From: Acidobacteriota bacterium
GTDB lineage: Bacteria; Acidobacteriota; Terriglobia; Bryobacterales; Bryobacteraceae
Length of the DNA stretch: 44,765 nucleotides
Direction of reading: 5' to 3'
NCBI GenBank assembly: GCA_018268935.1
Contig: JAFDVS010000030.1
Coordinates: 1-44,765 of the forward strand
Shown: one piece after another, positions 8,655 through 16,821 of the stretch
Layout of the letters: the number at the start of each line of letters is the position of its first letter
Position numbering within the stretch: the stretch's first letter is position 1
Program-made: the position numbers and the translations under genes
The notes under the pieces: generated by a model
Database searches by the model: none
What the model saw: only the letters and a program-made list of their open reading frames with translations
Told to the model about the DNA's origin: nothing

Positions 8655-10219
8655 AGTGGCTGCTGCTGGTGGTATTGGCTTGCGCGGCGCAGGGACAGGT
8701 GACGCAGGAGGCGATTGCGAAATCGCCGAATGAAAACTGGCTGACGTATCACGGGGATTATGCGGCGCAGCGGCATTCGCCGTTGAAGCAGATTACTGCG
8801 GCGAATGCGAAGTCGCTGGTGGCGAAGTGGGTGTTTCACGTTGAGGGCGCGAAGAAGCTGGAAGCCTCTCCGATTGTGTATGAGGGGCTGATGTATGTTT
8901 CGAACACGAACGAGATTTACGCGCTGGATGCGCGGAATGGGCGCAAGGTTTGGTATTACCGGGCATCGGGGGCGAAGGGGACTCGGGTAAATCGTGGCGC
9001 GGCGATCTTTGGCGATAAGGTGTACTTCGTGACGGCGGATTGCCACTTGATTGCGTTGAACCGGAGCACGGGGAACCTGATTTTCGATGTGGAGTATGCG
9101 TCGATGGATGCGGGATACACAACGTCGATTGCACCGCTGGCGATTAAGACGGGAATTCTGGTGGGCGTGGCGGGTGGCGGATCGGGCCAACGCGGGTTTG
9201 TGGCCGCGATGCATCCGGAGACGGGGAAGGAAGTGTGGCGCTTCTGGACGGTGCCGGGGAAGGGCGAGCCGGGATCGGATACGTGGGGCGGATTTCCGGC
9301 GGAGATGGGCGGCGCACCGACATGGACCACGGGTTCGTATGATCCGGAACTGAACCTGGTGTATTGGCCGACGGGGAATCCGTGGCCAGATTTTTATGGG
9401 GGGCGGCGGCCGGGGGACAACTTGTATTCCGACTGCGTGGTGGCGCTGGATGGGACGACGGGGAAGATGAAGTGGTATTTCCAATTCACGCCGCATGATG
9501 TGTGGGATTGGGATGCGAATGAGAATCCGGTGTTGCTGGATGCTTCGTTTCGCGGCAAGCAGCGGAAGCTGCTGGTGCAGGCGAATCGCAACGGGTTTTA
9601 TTACATATTGGATCGGGTGACGGGGGAGTTCCTGCACGCGAAGCCGTTTGTGAAGAAGCTGGATTGGACGAACGGGTTGGATGATAGAGGGCGGCCGAAG
9701 GTAATTCCGGAGAAGATACCGACTCCGGCGGGGACACGTGTGTGCCCGTCGGTGCGAGGCGCGTCGAACTGGATGTCGCCGGCGTACAATCCGGCGACGG
9801 GGTTGTTTTATGTGGTGACGCTGGAGCAGTGCGATTTGATTGTGGCGTCGGCGAAGGAGCCGGTGCCTGCATCGGGGTTCCGGGGAACGGGGAATGAGGG
9901 CATTCCGACGGAGCCGGGGAAATTCTATCTGCGCGCGCTCGATGTGTTGAACGGGGATATGAAGTGGGAGTATCCGATGCCTGGGCCGGGAGTGATGTGG
10001 GCGGGCACGGTGTCGACAGCAGGCGGGGTGGTGTTCTCGGGCGATGATGACGGGAACCTGGTGGCGGTGGATGCGAAGACGGGGAAGGATCTGTGGCACT
10101 TCGCCACGGGACACAGCCTGTTTGCGTCGCCGGTGACGTATATGGTGGGCGGGAAGCAGTACGTGACGATCGCAACGGAAAGCGACATCTTCACGTTTGG
10201 CCTCTTTGATAGGGAATAA
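8651..10219 (+). CDS. PQQ-dependent dehydrogenase (methanol/ethanol family)
   Basis: About 522 residues starting at an ATGA overlap with the cytochrome gene. A signal peptide (MKWLLLVVLACAAQGQ) is followed directly by the PQQ propeller, with repeated W-motif blades (for example IYALDARNGRKVWYY and VAVDAKTGKDLWHF). The presumed catalytic Asp is in HDVWDWDANENP (D286-W-D288), again with an Asp at +2. It is a paralogue of the C-terminal two thirds of the fused gene at 5628. Here the heme part is a separate polypeptide. The enzyme should act in the periplasm, but its substrate cannot be read from sequence. PQQ synthesis genes (pqqABCDE) are not in the window. Confidence 0.9.
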   Translation: MKWLLLVVLACAAQGQVTQEAIAKSPNENWLTYHGDYAAQRHSPLKQITAANAKSLVAKWVFHVEGAKKLEASPIVYEGLMYVSNTNEIYALDARNGRKVWYYRASGAKGTRVNRGAAIFGDKVYFVTADCHLIALNRSTGNLIFDVEYASMDAGYTTSIAPLAIKTGILVGVAGGGSGQRGFVAAMHPETGKEVWRFWTVPGKGEPGSDTWGGFPAEMGGAPTWTTGSYDPELNLVYWPTGNPWPDFYGGRRPGDNLYSDCVVALDGTTGKMKWYFQFTPHDVWDWDANENPVLLDASFRGKQRKLLVQANRNGFYYILDRVTGEFLHAKPFVKKLDWTNGLDDRGRPKVIPEKIPTPAGTRVCPSVRGASNWMSPAYNPATGLFYVVTLEQCDLIVASAKEPVPASGFRGTGNEGIPTEPGKFYLRALDVLNGDMKWEYPMPGPGVMWAGTVSTAGGVVFSGDDDGNLVAVDAKTGKDLWHFATGHSLFASPVTYMVGGKQYVTIATESDIFTFGLFDRE

Positions 10220-10227
10220 TGAAGTGA

Positions 10228-12201
10228 ATGTGGAAAGTGCCCTGGGTTGTGGCGGGGTTTGTCCTGCTGGCTGCCCTGACGTTTGCTGCTTATAGCAATC
10301 ATTTCGACAACTCATTTCATTTCGACGATTTTCATACGATCGTGGACAACGTGCGGCTGCACACGTTGAACGATCCGGCGCAGTACTTTCGCGATCCGAC
10401 AGCGTTCAGTGTGTTGACGACGCACCAAGTGTTCCGGCCGCTGGTGAGCTTGTCGCTGGCGTGGGATTGGTCGCGGGGGCGTGGGGCGGTGCGATGGTTT
10501 CATATTTCAACGTTCTTCTGGTTTGTGGTGTTGCTGGCGTGCATGCTGGCGTTGTTTCAAAGGCTGTTGGGGTCAAGTGGGTGGGCGCTGTTTGTGACGG
10601 CGGTGTTCGCGCTGCATCCGGTGAGCGCGGAGACGGTGAACTACATCATCCAGCGGGGGGATTTGTACGCGACGTTGGGGATTGTGGCGGCGTTATGGAT
10701 GTACGTAGCGTTTCCGCGATTGCGAGTTACCGGGCTGTACCTGGTTCCGTTTGCATTGGGGGCGCTGGCGAAGGCGACGGCGCTGGTGTTTCCTTTGATC
10801 CTGGCTTTGTATGTGTGGATGTATGAAGAGAAACGATGGGGGAAACTGGCGGTGCGGCTGGCTCCGGCTGCCGCGGCGGCGGTGTTGTTGGGGATGTGGA
10901 TTGGGCGGATGACGGGGGCTGCGTATCAGCCAGGGGGATTTGCTCCGGGGTTGTACCGGGCGACGCAGGGGTATGTGACGTGGCACTACTTCGCGTCGTT
11001 CTTCATGCCGACAGCATTAACGGCGGATACGGACATGAAGGTGGCGGGTTCGTATGGGGATCCGCAGGTGTTTGGCGGAGTTGTGTTTCTGGCGTTGTTT
11101 GTAGCGGCGGTGTGGTTTGCGGCGCGTGCTGCAACCTGGCGCGGGGCTGCGTTTGGACTGGCGTGGTTTGCGGTGGCGCTGATTCCGACTGCGGTTGTGC
11201 CGCTGGCTGAGGTAGCGAATGATCATCGGATGTTCATGGCGTTTCCGGGGTTGTGTATCGCGCTGGGTGTAGTGCTACGGAATGTGTTGGGAGGGCGGAT
11301 GGCGTCGCCTTCCGTGCGGTATCCGGTGCTGGCGGCCGGCTTAGTGGTGTTGAGTGCGGCGGCGTTTGCGACGCGGGTGCGCAATGAGGTTTGGCGCACG
11401 GAAGAGACGCTGTGGAAGGATGTGACGGTGAATAGCCCAGGAAACGGGCGGGGATTGATGAACTACGGATTGACGCTGATGGCGAGGGGGGATATTAAGG
11501 GGGCGCTCGATTACTTTGAGCGCGCGGCGCGGATCAATCCGCAATATCCGGTGTTGGAGATTAACCGGGCGATTGCGAAGGCTGCGTTGGGACGCGGGCC
11601 GGAAGCGGAAGTGCATTTCAAGAACGCCATTCGATGGAGCCCGGCGCAATCGATGGGGTATTTTTATTACGCGCGGTGGCTGGTGGAACAGAAACGGCTG
11701 GCGGACGCGGAGCCGTTTTTGGAGGTGGCACTGAAGCTGAATCCGAACGATTTCCAGGCGCGGGGGCTGTTGCAGCAGGTGTATGCGGGACAGCAGAAGT
11801 GGAGCGAATTGCGGGCGTTGGTGCAGGAGACGTTGCGCATCGCTCCCGCTGAGCCTTCGGCGCTGCACTACAAGATGGTGCTGGAGGCGTCGGAGCGGGC
11901 TTCGCAGGCTGTGGCGGCGAAGACGACCGAGGCGGGGACTCCGGAGGCATTTGTGGAATTGTCGCTGGCGCACTTCCGTGCGGGACGGTATATGGATTGT
12001 GTGCGCGCGGCGGAGAAGGCTCTGGCACTGCGGCCGAAATACGCTGAGGCTTACAACAATATCGCCGCGGGATACAATGCGCTGAAGATGTGGGACAAGG
12101 GGATCGCGGCGGCGCAGCAGGCGATACAGTTGCGGCCGGAATGGGATTTGCCGCGGAATAATCTGGCGCACGCGATGCGAGAGAAGGCGGCAGGCAAATG
12201 A
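10228..12201 (+). CDS. TMTC-like polytopic membrane protein with C-terminal TPR repeats
   Basis: About 657 residues. The N-terminal half (1-390) is a multi-pass membrane domain starting with one TM helix and the acidic loop FHFDDFHTIVDN, the position of the catalytic acidic residues in GT-C glycosyltransferases of the TMTC/PMT type. It is followed by HPVSAETVNYIIQRGD, also a TMTC-like block. The C-terminal part (from about residue 410) is a TPR solenoid ending with YAEAYNNIAAGYNALKMWDKGIAAAQQAI. Such proteins transfer sugars from lipid-linked donors on the outer side of the membrane; bacterial members are mostly uncharacterised. The gene overlaps the GT2-GtrA gene by 4 nt, a natural source of the lipid-linked sugar. 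Glycosyltransferase activity is inferred. Confidence 0.72.
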   Translation: MWKVPWVVAGFVLLAALTFAAYSNHFDNSFHFDDFHTIVDNVRLHTLNDPAQYFRDPTAFSVLTTHQVFRPLVSLSLAWDWSRGRGAVRWFHISTFFWFVVLLACMLALFQRLLGSSGWALFVTAVFALHPVSAETVNYIIQRGDLYATLGIVAALWMYVAFPRLRVTGLYLVPFALGALAKATALVFPLILALYVWMYEEKRWGKLAVRLAPAAAAAVLLGMWIGRMTGAAYQPGGFAPGLYRATQGYVTWHYFASFFMPTALTADTDMKVAGSYGDPQVFGGVVFLALFVAAVWFAARAATWRGAAFGLAWFAVALIPTAVVPLAEVANDHRMFMAFPGLCIALGVVLRNVLGGRMASPSVRYPVLAAGLVVLSAAAFATRVRNEVWRTEETLWKDVTVNSPGNGRGLMNYGLTLMARGDIKGALDYFERAARINPQYPVLEINRAIAKAALGRGPEAEVHFKNAIRWSPAQSMGYFYYARWLVEQKRLADAEPFLEVALKLNPNDFQARGLLQQVYAGQQKWSELRALVQETLRIAPAEPSALHYKMVLEASERASQAVAAKTTEAGTPEAFVELSLAHFRAGRYMDCVRAAEKALALRPKYAEAYNNIAAGYNALKMWDKGIAAAQQAIQLRPEWDLPRNNLAHAMREKAAGK

Positions 12202-13229
12202 GCCTGGTGCTGCTGATTCCTGCGTATCAGCCCGGGCCGTCGTTGCCGGGGTTGGTGGCTTCGATTCTAGCGGAGACTCGGGGGCTGATTGATCGGGCGG
12301 TGGTGGTGAATGATGGAAGCGATGCTCGTTGCGACGGCGTGTTTGCGGAGTTGCGGGAGATGCCTGGCGTGGAAGTGATCGCGCATGCGGTGAATTTGGG
12401 GAAGGGCGCGGCACTGCGGTACGGGTTCAATCATATTTTGACTACGGACCGAGATGTGACGGGTGTGGTGACGGCGGATGCCGATGGACAGCATTTGCCG
12501 AAGGATGTGGCGCAGACGGCGCGGGCACATGCGGGGAATCCGGAGGCGCTGATTCTGGGCTCGCGGGCGTTTCAGGGGGAGGTGCCGCTGCGGAGCCGGA
12601 TTGGGAATATGCTGACGCGGACGGTTTTTCGATTGGTGACTGGGCTGGCATTGACGGATACGCAGACGGGGCTGCGGGTGTGGCCCAAGGCGCAGTGTCT
12701 GGAGGCGCTGCGGCTGCCGTTCAATGGGTATGAATTTGAGTTTGAGCACCTGGTGCAGGCGTCGCGATCGAAGATTCAGGAAGTGCCGATTACGACGGTG
12801 TATGAGCAGGGGAACCCGACGTCGCATTTCAATCCGGTGCGGGATTCGCTGCGGATTTACTTTGTGTTTTTACGGTATTCGGCGTCGGCGGTGATGGCGG
12901 CGGCGATTGATTCGACGGTGTTCTCGGTGGCGCTGTGGAAGACGGGGGATCTGGTGTTGAGCCAGGTGGCGGGACGGAGTCTGGCTACGCTGGTGGCGTT
13001 TTTTGTGTTGCGGAATGTGGTGTTTCGAAGCCAGGAGCAGGCCTGGAAATCGCTGCTGCGGTTTGTGACGTTGGTGGTGGTGTCGGGCGGAGTGAGTTTT
13101 CGGCTGATTGAGGCGCTGGTGGAAGGCGGGGTGTCACCGCTGGGGGCGAAGCTGCTGGCGGAGGGGACGCTGTTTGTGGCGAACTTTGCGGTGCAGCGGA
13201 CGTTGGTGTTCCGGAGAGAGGTGAGTTGA
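12198..13229 (+). CDS. GT2 glycosyltransferase fused to GtrA-like membrane domain
   Basis: About 343 residues, start overlapping the upstream stop (ATGA). Residues 1-215 form a GT-A fold family 2 transferase: LLIPAYQPG, VVVNDGSDA, NLGKGAALRYGF and the metal-binding TADADGQH. The block DTQTGLRVW is typical of polyprenyl-phosphate mannosyl/glucosyltransferases such as DPM1 relatives. Residues from about 225 on form a four-helix GtrA-like domain (ALWKTGDLVLSQVAGRSLATLVAFFVLRN...), which in Shigella-type systems helps flip polyprenyl-phosphate-sugar. The fusion therefore could both charge and translocate a lipid-linked sugar for the upstream GT-C-like protein. The stop codon overlaps the likely TTG start of the transposase gene. 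Confidence 0.85.
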   Translation: MSLVLLIPAYQPGPSLPGLVASILAETRGLIDRAVVVNDGSDARCDGVFAELREMPGVEVIAHAVNLGKGAALRYGFNHILTTDRDVTGVVTADADGQHLPKDVAQTARAHAGNPEALILGSRAFQGEVPLRSRIGNMLTRTVFRLVTGLALTDTQTGLRVWPKAQCLEALRLPFNGYEFEFEHLVQASRSKIQEVPITTVYEQGNPTSHFNPVRDSLRIYFVFLRYSASAVMAAAIDSTVFSVALWKTGDLVLSQVAGRSLATLVAFFVLRNVVFRSQEQAWKSLLRFVTLVVVSGGVSFRLIEALVEGGVSPLGAKLLAEGTLFVANFAVQRTLVFRREVS

Positions 13230-13254
13230 GTTACTATGAGCGGCGGTTGGTGCA

Positions 13255-13746
13255 TTGGCAGCCGGAGGGGCTTGGTTGTTTGTGACTTGGCGGTTGGATG
13301 GGTCGGTGGCTGCGGAGATAGATATGCTGTCTGGGGATTCGTTCGCGCGTTGGGATCTGGAGTTGGGGAGGGCTTCTACTGGCCCTAAATGGTTGGCGGA
13401 TGAGCGGGTGGCGGATTTGGTTGTGGAGACGATTCGGTATGGATCGGATGCTTTGGGGTTGTATGAATTGCGGGCCTGGGTGGTGATGGTGAATCATGTG
13501 CATGTGTTGATTCGACCTCATGTTCCCTTGGCTCGGATTATGAGGACTATTAAGAGTTTTTCGGGGCGGCGGGCGAATTTGATTCTTGGCCGGAGTGGGC
13601 CGTTTTGGATGGGGGAGTCTTATGATCATTGGGTGCGGGGGCCGGAGGAGTTGGAGAGGATTGTGAGGTATATCGAACGGAATCCGGTGGCCGCTGGGTT
13701 GGTTTCGCGGCCTGAGGATTGGCGGTGGTCGAGTGCTTCTTCTTAG
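13255..13746 (+). CDS. REP-associated tyrosine transposase (RAYT), probably frameshifted at its 5' end
   Basis: The protein (164 residues from TTG 13255) shows the Y1/HUH transposase signature: WLFVTWRLDGS strand, VMVNHVHVLI with the HxH metal site, ESYDHWVRGPEEL with the presumed nucleophilic Tyr, and the RAYT-typical tail YIERNPVAAGLV...PEDWRWSSA. RAYTs are domesticated IS200/IS605 relatives that spread REP hairpins. The expected N-terminus (YYERRLVHWQPEG) is present just upstream in another frame, from TTG 13226. One base appears to be missing in the G run 13267-13270, so the open frame begins late. The stop codon (13744-13746) lies inside the AGTTA flank of a REP, and five REP hairpins of one family occur in the window, which makes this gene the likely source of the family, now perhaps decayed. 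Confidence 0.85.
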   Translation: MAAGGAWLFVTWRLDGSVAAEIDMLSGDSFARWDLELGRASTGPKWLADERVADLVVETIRYGSDALGLYELRAWVVMVNHVHVLIRPHVPLARIMRTIKSFSGRRANLILGRSGPFWMGESYDHWVRGPEELERIVRYIERNPVAAGLVSRPEDWRWSSASS

Positions 13747-14552
13747 TTACGCGCCGGCCGGAGGCCCGCGCCACTGCGCTTCCGCAACGTGCGGTGCCAG
13801 TGGATGGCACAGAGGGGGTCGAGGGGTTTGAGGAGGGTGTCGGCGGCGCGGACCAGGGATTGGCAGCCGGGTGGGACGAAGCTGCGGAGATTGACTCCGC
13901 CGGAGAGCAGGTAGGAGAACCAGGGGAGCCAGCGGCGGCGTTCGATGGTGAAGGCGGGGTGGTCGCGCTCGAAGCGGGGGCGGTCGCGTTCGAGGACGAT
14001 CCAGGTGAGGGCTTGATTGGAATCGAGCATGGTGTTGCCGGGGGGGAAGCTCCAGTCTTGGGCGTCGTCACGGTAGGGCTCGGGGTGGATGCGGCCGAAG
14101 AAGAAACGGCTGAAGGGGGTGTGGGCGCAATCGACCATAGAGATGACACCGCCAGGGACGAGGATGCGCTCGGCTTCGTTGAGGAATGCGGCTACGTCGG
14201 GGATGTGGTGGAAGACGTGAGTGAGGAGGAGGGCTTTGACGCTCGCGTCGCGGAAGGGGAGCAGGCGGCCATCGGCGACGAGATCGACTTCGCCGGGGAC
14301 AACGTCGGAGGCGATGATGTCGGGGCGCTGGAGCTTGAGGCGGGAGGAGCCGCTGCCGAGTTCGACGATGGCTCCGGGGCTTTGGACGGAATCAGCGTCG
14401 TTGAGAAGCAACTGGTACCAGAGTGCGTAGCAGCGCTGCACGAGCGGCTTTTCATCGAACAGGCGGCTTTGCGCGGCGAACCATTCGGCGCTGCCGAGCG
14501 GGTGTGGGCGCAGCAGCGGATGGGTGGCCCAGGATTTGATTCTGGCAATCAT
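13743..14552 (-). CDS. Class I SAM-dependent methyltransferase
   Basis: About 269 residues, last gene of a four-gene minus-strand operon; its start overlaps the epimerase stop by 4 nt. Motif I IVELGSGSS (about residues 62-70), motif II-like IIASDVVPGEVDLVADGRLLPF, the LLTHVFHHIPD block and the post-I strand RILVPGGVISMVD place it in the UbiE/Methyltransf_11 group. The substrate is unknown; operon context suggests a sugar, lipid or small cell-envelope molecule. The last residues (SGAGLRPARN) are encoded by a REP hairpin and the stop lies in the repeat flank, so the original C-terminus was probably replaced. It converges on and overlaps the transposase by 4 nt. Confidence 0.82.
   Translation of the reverse strand: MIARIKSWATHPLLRPHPLGSAEWFAAQSRLFDEKPLVQRCYALWYQLLLNDADSVQSPGAIVELGSGSSRLKLQRPDIIASDVVPGEVDLVADGRLLPFRDASVKALLLTHVFHHIPDVAAFLNEAERILVPGGVISMVDCAHTPFSRFFFGRIHPEPYRDDAQDWSFPPGNTMLDSNQALTWIVLERDRPRFERDHPAFTIERRRWLPWFSYLLSGGVNLRSFVPPGCQSLVRAADTLLKPLDPLCAIHWHRTLRKRSGAGLRPARN
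13745..13771 (+). repeat. REP-like hairpin, copy 3, at the transposase stop codon
   Basis: AGTTA (13745-13749) then a palindrome at 13751-13771: outer stem GCGC/GCGC, C-C mismatch, inner stem GGCC/GGCC, loop GGA (one base shorter than the other copies). 3' flank CACTGCG. It lies between the convergent transposase and methyltransferase genes, contains part of both stop codons and may also act as a transcription barrier. Confidence 0.78.
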
Positions 14553-15295
14553 AACGGGATGAGTTTGTGGAGGTCGCTTGTATGGATGGGGACGCGATTG
14601 GCGAGTTGGCCTTGGAGGCTGTCGAGCAAGGTTGCGTTTCGTGTGGCGCGGAGGACGGCGATGGCGAGCGCGGACGGAATGGGGACGATGATGCCGCGCT
14701 TGTTCTGAGTGCGCCAGATGTGGTGAGTGAATTCGCGGGTGGTGAGGAGGTGTGGCGCGAAGAGGTTCCAGGCGCCGGGTTGCGGGTTGTTGACGAGGGC
14801 GGTCATGGCAGCGAGGAAGTCTTCGAGGGTGATGATGGCAACGGAGCGTACATCGGGTTCGACGAGCGGGGCGAGGGAAGGAAGCCTTTCGACAAGACGG
14901 GCGTAGAGTCCGCCGGGTCCGGTGACAAGGCCGGGTCGAACGATGGTGGCACCGTGTTGGAGAAAGTGCTGCTCGATGGAGTATTTCGTTTTGCCGTAGA
15001 TGCTGGGGGTGTCGGGCCGGGCGCTGAAGGAGCTGAGGAAGATTTGATGAGGGACTCCGGCGGCGCGGGCGGCATCGAACCAGGATATGGCGCCTTGGTG
15101 GTTGCGGTGGAAGGCATCGAGGGAGAAATCGTGCGCGGCGTGGACGAGGAGGTGGCAGCTTTCGAGCAGATGAGGGGGCATGGGTTGGCCAAGACGGAGT
15201 GGGCCGATGTCGCGCACGGTGTACCCTTGTTTGCGCCAGTACTCTTTGAGTGATGAGCCGAGGAAACCGGTTGCTCCGGTGAGGAGGATGATCAT
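14549..15295 (-). CDS. NAD(P)-dependent epimerase/dehydratase (extended SDR)
   Basis: About 248 residues, linked by 4-nt overlaps to the genes on both sides. The N-terminal TGATGFLGSSL (residues 6-16) is the SDR dinucleotide-binding glycine motif, and YGKTKYSIEQ carries the catalytic Tyr-xxx-Lys, preceded by the serine strand IFLSSFSA. This makes it an atypical or extended SDR, like nucleotide-sugar epimerases and other NAD-dependent modifying enzymes. At 248 residues it is shorter than GalE-like epimerases (about 310-340). With the GMC oxidoreductase upstream and the methyltransferase downstream it probably takes part in redox tailoring of one compound. Confidence 0.85.
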   Translation of the reverse strand: MIILLTGATGFLGSSLKEYWRKQGYTVRDIGPLRLGQPMPPHLLESCHLLVHAAHDFSLDAFHRNHQGAISWFDAARAAGVPHQIFLSSFSARPDTPSIYGKTKYSIEQHFLQHGATIVRPGLVTGPGGLYARLVERLPSLAPLVEPDVRSVAIITLEDFLAAMTALVNNPQPGAWNLFAPHLLTTREFTHHIWRTQNKRGIIVPIPSALAIAVLRATRNATLLDSLQGQLANRVPIHTSDLHKLIPL

Positions 15296-16821
15296 GGCTT
15301 CAGCCCCGATGCGATGCGGTGGGCGTTGGCCATGATGGTGTAGGTGTGGTTTTTCGCAGGGAGGCGTGGGAAGCAGGCTCCATCGCAGACATAGACGCGG
15401 CGTGTGCCTTCGAGGCGTCCGTCTTTGTGGAGCTGATAGCGCTGGGGGCTATCGGACATGGGGAGCGGGCCGGCGTAGTGGATGCCTTCGCCGGGGCTGG
15501 AATGTTTGGCGAGGAACGGCGCAGTGAAGAGGCCGAGCTGACGGAAGACAGCGCAGAGGCGGGCGGCGATGGTGGCGTCGGGACGCCACTCGTAGACGGC
15601 TTCGAGGGCTCCATCTTCACGCAGGCGGAGATACTGCGTGGGGCCGGGTTCGGCGGGGTGGAAGAGGATGGAGAGGGAGAGTGCGGGGATGAGATAGCGG
15701 AGCAGACGGCGGTTGAGATCGAGGGAGAACGGGAGGAGGGAGATGAATTCGGACATCGGCGCGCCGTTGCAGCCGTAGAGGCTGGCTTGATACTTCGCAC
15801 CGAAGGTGTCGGCGGAGAGCACCATGTTGAGTTGGGCCATGGCGCTGTCGTGCGGGTTGAGTGTCCGGCCGTAGGAAGAAGGGTGGAAGATGGGAACCAC
15901 GGTCATGGGGTTGTCGAGCAGTGGGAGACGCGTGGTGTGGTCGTTGTTTGACGCGAGGACGATGCGGGCGGTATTGAGTGCTCCAGCGGCGAGGATGAGA
16001 GTGCGGGCACGGAAGGTGGTTGTGCCGGAGGCGCTGCGGGTGATGACTTCGACACCGTTGGTGGTTTCGTGGAATCTCTGAACGAGATGGCCGGGTTCGT
16101 AGGTGATTGCGCCGCCGTTGGCGAGATCGTCGATGGTGCGCGCGGGGTTGTACATGGCGGGGTCGCCGGTTTGGATGAACTCGAGGGCACGATAGGCGTA
16201 AGGCTCGCGGTTGGGGCGGGGTTGAGTGATGACCGCGAGGCGGGGGCGGCCGATGCGGACTCCTTGAGGGCGACGGCGCTGATAGGCAGCGAGGATTTGT
16301 TCGCAGTTGTGGGAGAGACGCATGGGCGGATCGAGGGAGGGCTCGGGGCCGAATTCGTCCCAGAGATCGTCGCGATCGCCGCTGATGCCGATGTGAGCGG
16401 CGACGGCATCGTAGTGGGGTGCGAGATCGGAGGCGGAGATGGGGTAGCCGTGGAGGTCGCCGTCGTGGAAGCGATAGACGCCGGCGCCCCAGGCGTTGGC
16501 GAAGCCGCCTTTGGCGAGGCTGATGACGGGGCGGAATGTAGAGGAAGCGAGCGGGGCGAACTGCTGCCAGTCACGGATGACGAACTCGAGGGCAGGAGCA
16601 CGGAGCTTGAGGCTGACGGGCGGGCTGGGGCGGAGGTTGATGACGTGGGATGTGATGTCCTGGGTGCGGCGCAGTTCGTAGAGATTTTGGTGGAGGCGAG
16701 GGACGTTGGCGGGAGTGTGGCCGAAGTCGAGGAGGCGGACGCCGCGTCCGCGCAGAGCGAGGGCGGCCATTGCTCCGGCGGGACCGGAACCGACGATGAT
16801 TACCTCAGAGTCCGCGTGCAT
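15292..16821 (-). CDS. GMC-family FAD-dependent oxidoreductase
   Basis: About 509 residues. The N-terminus VIIVGSGPAGAMAALAL holds the FAD-binding GxGxxG (G11, G13, G16), and the C-terminal GMC_oxred_C block is clear: VCDGACFPRLPAKNHTYTIMANAHRIASG, with the usual FAD-binding and active-site region around the NH pair. A middle block (TLILAAGALNTARIVLAS) is the conserved GMC signature. No signal peptide or Tat leader is present, so it is probably cytoplasmic or membrane-associated. Family members oxidise alcohol groups of sugars, sterols or choline. The start overlaps the end of the small upstream gene by 17 nt and its stop overlaps the epimerase start, indicating translational coupling. Confidence 0.87.
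   Translation of the reverse strand: MHADSEVIIVGSGPAGAMAALALRGRGVRLLDFGHTPANVPRLHQNLYELRRTQDITSHVINLRPSPPVSLKLRAPALEFVIRDWQQFAPLASSTFRPVISLAKGGFANAWGAGVYRFHDGDLHGYPISASDLAPHYDAVAAHIGISGDRDDLWDEFGPEPSLDPPMRLSHNCEQILAAYQRRRPQGVRIGRPRLAVITQPRPNREPYAYRALEFIQTGDPAMYNPARTIDDLANGGAITYEPGHLVQRFHETTNGVEVITRSASGTTTFRARTLILAAGALNTARIVLASNNDHTTRLPLLDNPMTVVPIFHPSSYGRTLNPHDSAMAQLNMVLSADTFGAKYQASLYGCNGAPMSEFISLLPFSLDLNRRLLRYLIPALSLSILFHPAEPGPTQYLRLREDGALEAVYEWRPDATIAARLCAVFRQLGLFTAPFLAKHSSPGEGIHYAGPLPMSDSPQRYQLHKDGRLEGTRRVYVCDGACFPRLPAKNHTYTIMANAHRIASGLKP

Noticed and set aside
8480..10315. A 611-codon minus-strand frame opposite the PQQ dehydrogenase, and similar ones at 1990-3531 and 6879-7820
   Set aside because: Arg/His/Pro/Ile-rich composition with no domain; the + strand holds clear PQQ and PSD1 proteins. 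Such frames follow from the G-rich + strand.
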